Under the pieces are notes generated by a model, which was not told the origin of the DNA, ran no database searches, and saw only the letters and a list, made by a program, of their open reading frames with translations. From NCBI GenBank assembly GCA_030052745.1, contig JANBVO010000022.1, forward strand, positions 62,001 to 126,000: 64,000 nucleotides of DNA, given 5' to 3'. Shown here piece by piece: positions 1-12,208 of the stretch. Position 1 is the first letter of the stretch. Each line of letters opens with the position of its first letter. This stretch comes from Pleurostoma richardsiae (lineage: Eukaryota > Ascomycota > Sordariomycetes > Calosphaeriales > Pleurostomataceae). The position numbers and the translations under genes are program-made.

Positions 1-27
1 GATCCCCGACCTTGAGCTGTATGTAGA

Positions 28-100
28 TAGGTACCTAGGTACTTACCGCCTAAACTGCCTACCTAGGTAGGTAGGTTGGTTGTTACTTGACACACGATGT
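28..100. repeat. TAGGTACCT-type short repeat cluster
   Basis: Tandem and inverted copies of CCTAGGTAC/TAGGTAGG-like words lie upstream of the amidohydrolase gene. The same words recur near 17.36-17.56 kb, 45.35 kb, 48.57-48.69 kb and 62.6-62.68 kb, always in non-coding DNA. The core is palindromic. No function is evident from the sequence. Confidence 0.7.
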
Positions 101-408
101 GAGCCGCGGCAGGGGGCCCGTGGTGGTACCACCATGCACATCGATGCAATGCACTGCGGCCGGGGTCAGGAATGCCGAGTCTGGACCCGGCCAAGCTATC
201 TCATCTGCGTGCGGAGTTCCAATCCCGAGCGCGATGCTATCTATGGTTTAGGTACCCCGCAGGTCCGTCCGCTACGGAGCGAAGCCTAGAGAACAGCCCG
301 CAGCCTCGCGTGGCATTTATAGTTCCGTCAAGCCCCCGAACCCCTACTGCGGCCAATGGAAGCATCAGCACTCAGCGGGCAGCTGTAGCTTCACGCCTAC
401 CGTTCACT

Positions 409-2115
409 ATGTGCGTCGGCCATCACTTTGTATTCCGTAACGGCAGGTTCTTCCAGGCCCGGGCCCCTGTTGGCCGGCGACTAGAAGCGACCTTTGCCGA
501 GGCGCTGGTGGCCAAGGATGGCGTTATCACATTTGTCGGCCCTGAGTCTGCCGCCGCCGTACGCGAAGCAACCGCTGCCGGGGCGAAAGTACGCGACCTT
601 GGCGGCCGCGTGGCCATGCCTGGCTTTATAGACGCGCACGTCCACCTGATGGCATTGGGGCTGGCACTGAACAAGCTGGGCCTGGAGCACTGCACCGGCC
701 TACGAGACATCCGCGCCGTCATATCGGAGTACGCCGCGGCCAACCCCCACCTACCCCGGATCTTCTGCCGCGGCTGGATGCACTCAATGACCCCAGAAGG
801 TGCCAAAGCGTCGCTAATAGACGACCTCGACTCGCGTCCCATCTTGATCACGTCCAAGGACCTGCACTCGACGTGGTGCAACAGCGCTGCTCTGGCCGAG
901 CTCGACCTCGACGACGAACCCGACCCGCCTGGTGGCACCATAGAGCGCGACCCCGTTACTGGGAAGCCCAGCGGCGTCATCTCCGAGGCGGCGAACATGA
1001 AGTTCATGGGGCCGTACATGGCACGCATCTCGACAATGGCCGACCGCATCGCGGCACTCAGGGTCGCTATTGACGAGTACAACCGCTGCGGCTACACAGG
1101 ACTCATCGACATGACCATGGAGCCGAACTCATGGGCGGCTATCAGCGAGCTGCGCCGCCAGGAGAAGGCGGCTGGCCGGCGGATTCCCATGCGTATTGCG
1201 GCGTACTGGCTCATCCTGCCCAAAGACGACACCCAGGAGGAAATCAAGCAGGTTGAGCAGGCAGCACAGCTAGCGGAGCAGTGCCGGCAAGACGGCGATG
1301 TCGACTGCCGCATTGTGGGGATTAAGCTCGTGTGCGACGGCATCGTCGACGGCCTGACGGCCAGCCTGAAGGAGCCGTACAGCCATAACATGCATCGCAC
1401 CGATCCCGTCTGGCCTCCCGAGAAGCTCGCCCCTGTCGTCGCAGCAGCGACTAAGCACGGCTTACAGATCGCCCTGCACGCCATTGGCGATAGAACCATC
1501 GCGGGCGCCGTGGGCGTCATAGAACAGCTTCCTGCCTGCGCCCCCCTCCGGCCGCGCATCGAGCACCTTGAGCTCACCGCGGAGGAGGACGCGAAACGCC
1601 TCGGAAAGCTTGGTATTACGGCGTCTGTTCACCCCGTGCACGCCGATCCCGCAATTTTGAAGGCCTGGCCGCTGCTGATCGGTCCGAAGCGGTGCCTGAG
1701 GGCCTTCGCCTACCGCGAGTTCGTCGACGGAGGAGCGCCCCTGGCCGTGGGTTCGGACGCACCGAGCGCGCCGCACCAGCTCGCACACAACTTGTACGTA
1801 GCAACGACTCGGCGGTCGGCGCGGGAGCCAGCACTTGAGACAGTCGTTAATGGGCACTTCGCGCTGACGCTCTGGGAGACGATCGTGGGTATGACACAAG
1901 GCGGCGCAAGGACCATATTCGCCGAGCACAGGATAGGGTCTCTGGAGGTGGGCAAGCGCGCAGATCTGGTCGTCATGGATGCTGGTTGGGATCTTGAGAA
2001 ACTGCTGGAGACTACGAAGGTGGCCGAGACATGGTTCGATGGGCAGCAGGTCTACTGCGCTGCCGCAGAAAGCCCTGCGGCTTTGACTGCTCATTATCCT
2101 ATGCGTTTTATCTGA
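409..2115 (+). CDS. Amidohydrolase, Amidohydro_3 / YtcJ-like
   Basis: Intronless gene for a 568-residue metal-dependent hydrolase. The start at 409 (MCVGHHFVFRNG) was chosen because the family's small N-terminal beta domain begins there; an ATG at 172 in the same frame would add 79 low-complexity residues. Seen: the HVH metal motif in FIDAHVHLM (His77/His79), Lys306 in IKLVCDG as candidate bridging lysine, His357 in LHAIGD, His386 in RIEHLEL and Asp450 in VGSDAP, with a C-terminal GKRADLVVMD strand closing the beta domain. The family hydrolyses amide or related C-N bonds, as in N-substituted formamide deformylase; the substrate here is unknown. There is no signal peptide, so the protein is probably cytosolic. 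All ligand positions are present and it looks functional. Confidence 0.9.
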   Translation: MCVGHHFVFRNGRFFQARAPVGRRLEATFAEALVAKDGVITFVGPESAAAVREATAAGAKVRDLGGRVAMPGFIDAHVHLMALGLALNKLGLEHCTGLRDIRAVISEYAAANPHLPRIFCRGWMHSMTPEGAKASLIDDLDSRPILITSKDLHSTWCNSAALAELDLDDEPDPPGGTIERDPVTGKPSGVISEAANMKFMGPYMARISTMADRIAALRVAIDEYNRCGYTGLIDMTMEPNSWAAISELRRQEKAAGRRIPMRIAAYWLILPKDDTQEEIKQVEQAAQLAEQCRQDGDVDCRIVGIKLVCDGIVDGLTASLKEPYSHNMHRTDPVWPPEKLAPVVAAATKHGLQIALHAIGDRTIAGAVGVIEQLPACAPLRPRIEHLELTAEEDAKRLGKLGITASVHPVHADPAILKAWPLLIGPKRCLRAFAYREFVDGGAPLAVGSDAPSAPHQLAHNLYVATTRRSAREPALETVVNGHFALTLWETIVGMTQGGARTIFAEHRIGSLEVGKRADLVVMDAGWDLEKLLETTKVAETWFDGQQVYCAAAESPAALTAHYPMRFI

Positions 2116-2454
2116 CCTATCCTTTGAGTGGTTAACCTAGTATCAGAATAAAACGAGACAGGAGAAGTGATAATCCAACTGGCTCCGAAGCCGTTACATT
2201 GCCGCCAGGGGTTACTTCATCCTTGTTCAATCCTGATGTCGCAATGGTCACTGTGTTGGCCGTAGATCATTTGCTTGTAGTGATTGGGCATCTGACCTGA
2301 CCATCCCGTCTCTTCCCTCAAACATAAGATTCCAAGTGTCCTGGCTGACGTTAGCGACCAAGACAGGAGAAGTTGTGGTGGATGGTCCTGCAAAATGCAT
2401 ATCCTCGATAGGTCTCAATCGCATGTTCAACCTCCATGACCTAGTTTACCAGAG
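2116..2454. other. Intergenic spacer
   Basis: Lies between the amidohydrolase stop and the putative start of the decayed P450. It holds the 3' end of the amidohydrolase transcript and possibly the former P450 promoter. No gene, repeat or RNA is recognisable. Confidence 0.5.
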
Positions 2455-4722
2455 ATGATACCGCGACAACAGCCCACATTTCGGGAGTTTCTTCTATTCT
2501 TCCCACGCCTTTTGGCTCTCGTCATCTTGTCTGTGGCCATATCAGTCGTGATGCTGACGCGATGAACTTTAGTAAGGCGAGTCGTGTTGTGGTCCGATGT
2601 GCTCTTTCCAATCTCTCCTTCCATCGAACCCATGACGTCTAAGAGCTCCAACTGGTTATAAGCCGTATATTACTGACCCAGATAATTCAGTCTTATGCTT
2701 GCTGTTATCGCAGATCACAGTCACTGTCTGTCGTGGCATTGCTGCTGAGTAGAGGAGATTCTCGGCCATATTTGCGAGTCGCGTGCCTCTTCTCCCAGTC
2801 ATTCGTCAGTGATTACGCCTCTCAGCATCTTTAACATTATTTCTTTATTATATCAATATTGGGGTCGCTGTCACCATTCTACTTTTGATCAGGTCCTTAT
2901 GAAGGGCACTCCTGCCTCGTCCAATTCCAGGAGTGCCTCACTATTCCAACCCTGCGAAGCCAATCTCTCGTGACCTACCTCTTATCCTCGAGGATTTCAG
3001 AAGGACGAAAGAAGTTTCAGAGTCTCGCTATGCTCACTGCGGGCTGCTCGGATCTCCGGTTATTCAACTCTTCTTGAGCCCCATGTCAAATCCGGTTATA
3101 TTTTCTAGATGATCCCCGAGAGGCAGAGGATGTCCTGCTGCGGCGGATTAAAGAGTTCGATCGGTCACCCATCTCAAGCGAAACTATCGGGGTTATTATG
3201 CCTCATTACATTGTACGATAGTGAAGAGCACAACTCCGGGCTTTAAAGCTCAACGAAAGCTCTGGGTGGATGTGATGACTCCCGACTTTCTTCGTCGCGT
3301 CCTGGCACCAGAAATTCACGCCTCCGTAGTAGAGCTCATCAAACTGTGGAAACTCAGAAGCTTGTAGGCTGGAGGGAAGTCCGTCAATGTTACGCATGAC
3401 TTCGATACGGCCGCTCTTGACGCCATCTGGCTGGCCGTTCTGGGAGGCCAGCTCGGCGGCATGAGCCACAAGATATCGAAGATCCAGGGGCCAGAAGGTT
3501 GCAGTGATCAGCATCCCACACCTGTTACATGAGGGATCGACATGCAGGAATCAGTACGATTTCTTGATGTTCTGCGCATTGAGCTCCATAACGTTTGGTC
3601 CCCTTCTCTGAGTCGCAGGTTGCTTCGCCAGACACCAAAGTTCGAAAGTACAACCATATGAAGGACGGAGAGATTATCCAGGCCCTTCGAGCCGCCACAG
3701 TACGCTTCGAGAGGCTCTTTGATGGCAAACCGATAGTGCCGCGTACGATACCTGTGCAATAGACTTTATGTTGCGACGAAAGCTACTCGCTGCCTAGGAC
3801 GCTGATACTCCAACGCCAGACCCGACGAAGGATCGCCAATCCTGTGATGAGCTTCTTCTGCTGCTCTGGGCCTAACGTATCTCCGTTTTATCTCTTACTC
3901 TCTCGCCACTGACTCTTGGAACTTACAGGGATACGACACGACATTGAACATACTGTCCTGGTTTATCAAGTACGTTACAAGCTCTCCGACCATTCAACTT
4001 GAGCTCTGCCAGGCACTGTGGGAGGCATTTCCAGAGTCACACTTCCAGATGCCGCCAAGATAATTGAGTCGGATATTCCATGTCTCGACGGTGCGATTGA
4101 AGACGCCTATGCTGGCCGAGACAACAGGTCGAGTCAACCGCATTACCAAGGTGGACACAGAGATTTTGGGGCAAGTCATCTCGTCAGGCACGGACATTAT
4201 CATGAATGGGCTGATGATATCGTGCCCTGTCTCAGCTGCTGAACATCTGCGCAGTGCCAGCAGTCGCGGCCGCTGATGAGAAGGTCCGGCGCGACGGCCT
4301 TGATGGGCTAACCGGAGAAGGCCTTTCCAATTTTCAGCCCGAACATTAGCTCTACATCGCGGATGACCTATAGAACAGCATTTGACCTCAACACACTACG
4401 AAAGTTAGCCTTCGGTAATGGTCTAAGAGATTGCTTCGGTATGGCTGCGAATGAGTCCACGCGGATAAATCGGGGTGTGCATGCTGACCAGAGTTATATT
4501 AGGCAGGCGTTAGGCAGGCGTTTAGCTATACAGGAACTCAGAATCATGATGGCCCTGGCTATACCCAGCTTCGACTTCGAAGTCATCCCGAACGAACTGA
4601 ACAGCATGAATGGGATCGAGCTCATGTTCCGCAAGCCCGAGCAATGTTACACGAAGCTACGAACCGCTGTGAGGATGCAGACAGTGGCCAGTATTAAACG
4701 GCCGTTCATCCACCTTGCGTAA
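2455..4722 (+). pseudogene. Cytochrome P450 pseudogene
   Basis: Fragments of one microsomal P450 lie in order on the plus strand. At 2455 a hydrophobic anchor begins (MIPRQQPTFREFLLFFPRLL and onward). Around 3110-3200 is a DPREAEDVLLRRIKEF-like segment. At 3215-3531 a long stretch contains RKLWVDVMTPDFLRRVLAP and THDFDTAALDAIWLAVLGG, interrupted by one in-frame TAG. Near 3930 is the I-helix GYDTTLNILSWF; 4100-4270 resembles the region after the K-helix (NRITKVDTEILG). At 4410-4700 is the haem loop FGNGLRDCFG. A plausible intron still splits the haem loop, since splicing 4433-4515 would rejoin DCFG to RRLAIQEL. Several frame changes and stops separate the pieces, so no full-length product is possible. 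The subfamily cannot be named from sequence alone. Confidence 0.8.
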
Positions 4723-6603
4723 AGACAGGCGCTGCGTAAGGGCTTCAAGATTCGGATTGTCTTGTACCGCTTCTCCAAAATGCTACGGTGCCGTCAAATT
4801 GACACTTTCTGTGACATTGGCTCTACAAATAGTCCAACAAGCATTATGAGGACGAAAGAGCCCACACAGACCAGTCAGTTACTATTTTGATAAGCTGTTC
4901 AGATGTTGCAGAGCTCCTCTTTATGGAGGTGCGCTCGGCGACCAGAGCTCCTTTCGAAGTGTACTATTCTAACACTCGAAGATTGAGTGGTGGACCGTTC
5001 AATAAACTAGGGTTGGTGTTTGGGGCGATGCTGTTTCCAGGACGTGGCGTCATGTAGCTTCCGGTAAGTGAGGTTGAGGGGATGACTTGCATAACCAGAC
5101 GGCTTCGAGACCTCAAGTGCCGCGTAAAATCACTGAATTGACCTGTCCGGCTAGAAAGCTTCTAGAGCCTCAACATTTGACATGGCAGCTAGCTATGTTC
5201 TTGGAAGCGGGCCGATAGGAGGTATTCATCTTGGCTCTCGTAGCCTTGCCCGTAACGTTGCAGGGAGGGTACGACGCAAAACCATGTAACCTCAAGACAA
5301 CCGATGCCGAGGCCATTCCATCACGCTTACGACTGCTGCCGATTCCATAACGATTTCAAGTAAAGTTTCGAGCCGCTCATGTGGAGATACCAGCTCGGCC
5401 TCGCAGATTGTCGCGTCGACCGATCCTCCCGTCATGGTAGTTAACCTTGTCGTTACATATTCTAGCAAAGTACAGCAAAACGTCATTAGTTCGCCGCGTA
5501 CAGATGTTGTCTAATTAGTCTAGCGACTCGAGATCCCCTGCGTGCGACCCTAACCTGAACGCGCCTCGAGAAGATGCTGCAACGTCAGAGTCTCTGACGT
5601 TCAGGGGCGCGGGCTATCGATTCTTCAGAGATCTCCAGATAATACTGGTGCCCCTTTTCAGTGTTTCTTCCTGACAGGAAATAAGCTATGTTGGGAGAGC
5701 TGTGATCCACACTTCGAGGAACCCCTGTCAAGTCGATCCTTCTTCATTTCGGCGCTTCTTCCCTTGTCGTGAGGGATCTAGTGTTGCGACCTTCCCGATT
5801 CGACCCGCTTGAGGCTGCTTACCCTGCCGTTTAGCCCCCCACTCCCCAAATCCCAGCCGACATAGATGTACTTCCCTGCATAGGGGCTCTATCAAAAGAG
5901 CAATCCCGAATCTAGCTGCAACTCTCACGAGTTCTGTAAAACCCGGTCACTGCGGATGGAGATGCTACCTAAATTCGATCTAGGAACACGCCCAATACTG
6001 GCCTCTTTGTCAGGGTTATCGAGGAAGCTACCCCTTAATCTCGTCGCAAGTGGTGGTTCCTCACACGTCCCTGCAGAGAAAGCGCCTGCATGCTGATAAT
6101 CAATTCTCAAACGGGCCTCGGAGCCGCCTAGGGAACCGTGACGCGGAAATAACTATTTCCAATGTCTTCCTATAATGCCTCCCAAGAACCTTGGTTGCAT
6201 CATGCTAGCACACACAGGTTATGTGGTATTGCAGAAAGGGTAATGGTCTATTCCTAGGAGATGACTGGTTCCTGAAGAGTGTATCAACCTAGACATGGCA
6301 GGAGGTACTGCCAGTATTTGGACACAAACTGAGCAACGTTGCGGAGGTTGGATCATGGTTAAGATGGAAGGTGTCACCAGGAAGCCCTGAGGTTGTCTCT
6401 AGCTCTAATACTGTAGAATACTGGTCTGGCACTTTTCTCAATTTGATCTATATTCATCACATATATAACAGTAAGCTCCACTTTGAGGTTTCTGGGGCCT
6501 TGAAAAGCATGCTTCCTTAATTCTTGGAAAGTTCAATCCCTTCTTTATGATGTGTATTGTTTGAGGTGGTAAGTATCCATATTCACATATTCATATTTTC
6601 ATC
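4723..6603. other. Long gene-free region
   Basis: About 1.9 kb between the decayed P450 and the chitinase start. Only short open frames are present on either strand, none resembling a family I know and none with coding-like codon choice. The last few hundred bases (from about 6400, AT-rich) are the likely chitinase promoter and leader. Confidence 0.5.
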
Positions 6604-8046
<1,443 letters not shown>

Positions 8047-8935
8047 GAGTCCTGCCCCGATGCCCTTCTCCCATGCGGGATAATCCTCAGCAGGCAGGAC
8101 TATCTCCAACACATCATAACCAGAGCCAACATCAACATAAGCAAATTTATCTTGGTATTTTGAGGTGCAGGGAAGAGAGGCTTATGGTGGTGTGATGCTT
8201 TTACATTCCTAAATCTGCTGCAACGCACAAGATACTGAGTCTATGTCACCGTCCTTGCTTGCGCAAACGAGGATAGGCTACGGGCGCCTCTTTTCTAGGA
8301 AGCCAATGCAGGGGTAAAGGGGTTGGGTGCTCGCTTGTTTGTAAATACTTGAACGTCTTCTGTACATACTCTCTCATTCCTTACAGGCACAAGCAAACGT
8401 CGAGAACTCCGCCTGCCCTTTAAATTTGTGCTCTGCAGGAACTCAAGAGAACAGCAGGATTGCGCTGGTCTGCCACATAGATCACGAAAACGGAAACGCA
8501 GACGCTTGTGACCTAGATGGTACCTACTACAACACCTACAGCACCGACATGCCTCTGCAAGGATCTAACGAGCCTCATATGGCTGGTATCTGGCTTATGA
8601 TCAAGCAAGAACGAAGAGTAGTATCAATTCACCTGTCGAGATTGGATCGAGCCGCAGGTTGGTGTTATAGAGGACACAGATGACGATGCAACATACTGAA
8701 GTTATTGATGATGTCCCCAGACAAGGCGTCACAACACATAGAGAAACAAGTGATGGTGTGCATCTTCATAGATGGACCGCTAAAGAGGTGACACTGCAAC
8801 CCTAAATCCCCAAGTTAAAGCTCCTTACTTTCCTCCGAGTAAGTCAATCCCTCCCAGACTCCAGACGCCCATGGCCCTGTCTCCATCCATTCGGTATGCT
8901 CGCTTGCATCTATGCTATCAACACTTGTTTCGTAT
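8047..8935. other. Convergent intergenic spacer
   Basis: Separates the 3' ends of the chitinase (plus) and the ABC1-kinase gene (minus). Contains only short unconvincing frames; presumably holds both 3' UTRs and polyadenylation signals. Confidence 0.5.
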
Positions 8936-11274
8936 TCATACATTAGGAGAGAGGAGATCGTATTTTACACATCTCTCGACCTGCATAGGTTGGTCAGTAA
9001 AGACATGACTCTGAAAGTTACAGACACTCCGGTAGGAAACTCACATCTTCAATGCTGGCCTGCAGGAACCTTCTCGTCTCGAGACCCATCCAGACTACAA
9101 TCATGGAAAAGTCGCCCTCCTTGACCATGTCAGCGCCGCTCTGGGCGCTCAGCTGCCGTAGGATGGGCAACGAGCTGCTGAGAAGATCCATATTTGGGAA
9201 CAGCTGGCGACCGATGCCTTCGAGAAGTAGAATGCTAATGACAACATTGACAAAGTCGCCCTCTAGGCGCACGTGGTGCTCCCGGACCATGCCAAGTACA
9301 TGTTGCAGGATGTCCCCAATCCTGATGTTGCCGAGGGCCAGGGTGCGACTCTTGACGTTGAGGATAAGGTGCTGCATCTTGAGGGCGAACACCTCTTCAT
9401 CTAGCACGGCATCGGGCTGGCGGCAGCGCTCGCACATTAAGTGACCGGCCTTGTAGCCGTCAAACTCGGCTACGGCTCGGAAGAGATCAATGAAGTTGCG
9501 GCGGTTTGTCGCGTTCAGCTCCGTCACTAGCCCAGTGTCGATAAAGATCAGCTGCGGGCGGAAGCCCTCATGATCAATCTTCGCCAGCTCAGCCTCCCAG
9601 GCGGCGACATCCTTGCGGTGGCGGAAGGGACGGAGTCGGGCGAGCACTTGCTCCGTCGCATCTACCTGATCCTCAGCGTGGGGTTTACCGCCTTGACGGT
9701 GGAGGGGCAAGCGGATGTTGGGCTGGTCGGACTGATAGAAGCGGACCATGATGTTGCCCGGGTGGAGGTCAGCATGAACGAAATTATCAAGAAGGAGCAT
9801 GCGGAGGAAGGCGTCTAGACCCTCGGAAGCGATGTCCTCTTGGAAAACACCGCCACCATTCTCCAGGAAGTCGGCGAGGGGAATACCCTGAGCGAACTCC
9901 TCTACCAGCACGTTGCGGGTGGTAAACTCGGAATAGGGGAAGGGAAACCAGGCTGTGGTGCGGTTTCGGAAGTTCTTGCGGAAGATGGTCAGGTTGGCAG
10001 CCTCGATGCGCAGGTCAAGCTGCAGGTTCATCATTGAGCCGAACTGATCGACCTCGTCAGGAAAGGAGAGCCACTCCATGGATGGGATCGCATTTAGGAT
10101 GGTGGCGAAGAGACGCATGATGCGAAGGTCCCGGCGCACAGTGCGCTCGACACCGGGATGCAGGACTTTGACGGCGACGTAGGATGACGGAACCCTCTTA
10201 GGGGTGCTCTTGAACACAGACCCAACGTTTTTGGCCACGTTCTGCCGTATGTCATGGCGCGTATCGTAGCTGTCGACGTCGAGGTCGCCAGGGACCGCCA
10301 GGTCAGGCCTCAGCTTTGCCTTGTACACTTGGGCAATGGCACCGACGCCCAGCGGCGTCTCGTCGAATTCGTCAAAGATTTCCGAGAATGGCCGCCCATC
10401 AAATGCCCTGCTGACGATATTCTTGGTAGCGTGCAGGGAGTGCGCGGGCGCGTGGGAGTGCAATTTGGCCATGATGCTGCACATCTCATTGGGGAAAATA
10501 TCAGACCGCGAGGCAGCCCACTGACCTAGCTTTATTGACCATGTTATCAGCCCGGGCGTGATGACCGTGATTCTGCAAGTCTTGCCAGCAAGCATCCTCG
10601 GTGCTAGAGGACGCTCCCGTGCAGAGGTTGGTCCCTACCTTGATGAAAGCTGGTCCAGCCAACTCCATGGCCCTGACAAGGAAGCTGTACCACCACAGCG
10701 TCCCACTCCTCTCGTTGTCGTGCTCAGGCTGCCGTCTTCCTAGCCATACAGCAGGCACAGTGATGATGACAGGAACAAAGATAGCAAGAAGCTGTAGGAA
10801 GCGGGCACCAGTGCAGATCGGCTCCCAGATGTACAGGTCGAGGAACAGCACCACAGAGTGGCGAAGGCGTGAGAAGCCGTGATCCTCCTCGTCAATCTTC
10901 TTGGCGATCTCGGTCCTCGAAGCCACAAGCATGCGCGTCTCGCCTGTCTGGTCGGTGTCCTGAGCAATGGTAGAATCATCGTCGTTGTCTTCAGAGATCT
11001 TGACAAAAGCTGCTGCGGTTCCCAGAGCGACAGCATTGGCCGCAGCCACGAGGACAAGTGCACGGGGCGAACCGCCGGGGCCGGGGGATCGAGGAGAGCG
11101 ACATGACTTCAGCAGCGGCGAAAAAACTCTTCGAGAGGGGCAGGAGGGAAAGCGATTCGATATCGAGCGAGCGAACGAGCCGCAGATGAGACGGGGCGAA
11201 GAGCGACCGGAGGAAGAGCGACCGGGACTGAGACACAACCGGGGGGCGGCGGCAAGAGAAAGCGGTAGCCTCAT
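8936..11274 (-). CDS. ABC1/UbiB-family atypical kinase, ADCK2-like
   Basis: Three exons on the minus strand (11274-10639, 10529-9045, 8980-8936) encode 721 residues. An Arg/Ser-rich, acid-poor N-terminus suggests mitochondrial import, and a hydrophobic segment (LLAIFVPVIITVPAVWLG) precedes the kinase domain. Seen: KxGQ motif as KLGQ (Lys212-Gln215), A-rich loop as GVGAIAQVYKA (about 273-283), ATP lysine AVKVLHP (Lys333), catalytic loop HADLHPGN (Asp466) and metal-binding IDTG (Asp543). The family acts in mitochondrial lipid and coenzyme Q homeostasis; the KLGQWAASR form is closest to the ADCK2 branch (my judgement). The 15-codon last exon (ending CVKYDLLSPNV) lies beyond a 64-bp intron; without splicing it the frame would stop at 9018. 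The gene looks intact. Confidence 0.9.
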
Positions 11275-12208
11275 CGCGGGAACGAGGGCAAAGGAGAGAC
11301 TAGGAGATCAGCAGGAATGGGTTCAGTCAAGGTGAAGGCATAATAGTCTGTGAGCGGGTAAAGATCGAGAGGAGCTCGCGCAGGGAACGTCGGCAATCTG
11401 GCACTCAACGCGACATTGTCTACCCCGTTCATTCCTAGAGAGCTGAGGGAGTCCGGTGACGTGATGTTTTCTCTTCAGATCTCTGCTGCGTTGTCACCGT
11501 GTCGCGCCCGTGGTGACTGAGGCGAGGCGCTACTGCGTGCACTTGCAAGCTCAGCGCAGTGACGTCGATGATGGATGCTTAAGCGATTGATCAATGGGTT
11601 GCTTGCAACGTGGCTGAAACTCGGTAGCTCTAGCCGAGTCAGCCACAAGCCACATATAAAATGTTAAGTACCACCAGCCTTTACCCTGGACTTCTTGAAG
11701 ATTAACACTTGCGGAGGCAACTCCTGATCACCAAACATCATAGAGGAGAAAACTAGAAGACTCAGTTCAGCTCCTGGCCTAATACTTAGGTAGGCATATG
11801 AAGCATCATAACACATGGAGCAAGGGGCCGCCGCATTGGGTCGACCGGAGTTCAAACCTGCTACCACACAACCTCGATGAAGGCCCTTACGTATGCATAC
11901 ACTCTAGGAGTGAGATCTTTGTAGATTTGGTCGACCATTGGAGAGCTTCATTCTAAGTTAGGACGATACCCAAAATCTCTGATATCAGGAGCGCTCTGTT
12001 CTGGTCAGCCTATACAAGCTTGGTAGCTTTGGCCACTGTCGCAGGCGGGAGTAGCCAAACATGCAGGACAGATGAATGAAGCGGGCAATGTAGAGCATAT
12101 GCACTGGTATTATCCAGCAGCGACAGGCTAACGACGTTAGAGTCTGAGGTTCGCGGCTCAATACAGACTCAATCCTGGCTGCCATGCCGTCAAGTCGTGT
12201 GACTATCC
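11275..12208. other. Gene-free spacer, includes ABC1-kinase promoter
   Basis: The right end abuts the stop of the GCIP-like gene and the left part is the ABC1-kinase promoter and leader. Open frames are short and unrecognised. A stretch near 11840 vaguely resembles a tRNA B box but has no matching A box or acceptor stem. Confidence 0.5.

Noticed and set aside
3206-3759. Two minus-strand frames that look protein-like
   Set aside because: They are the complement of the well-matched P450 frame on the plus strand (AALDAIWLAVLGG), so they are shadows.
9018-9044. Stop codon at 9018 as the end of the ABC1 kinase
   Set aside because: It lies in a good intron; splicing yields the conserved LLSPNV end at 8936.
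11830-11880. Possible tRNA, from a B-box-like GAGTTCAAACC
   Set aside because: No A box, anticodon stem or paired acceptor arm could be drawn.
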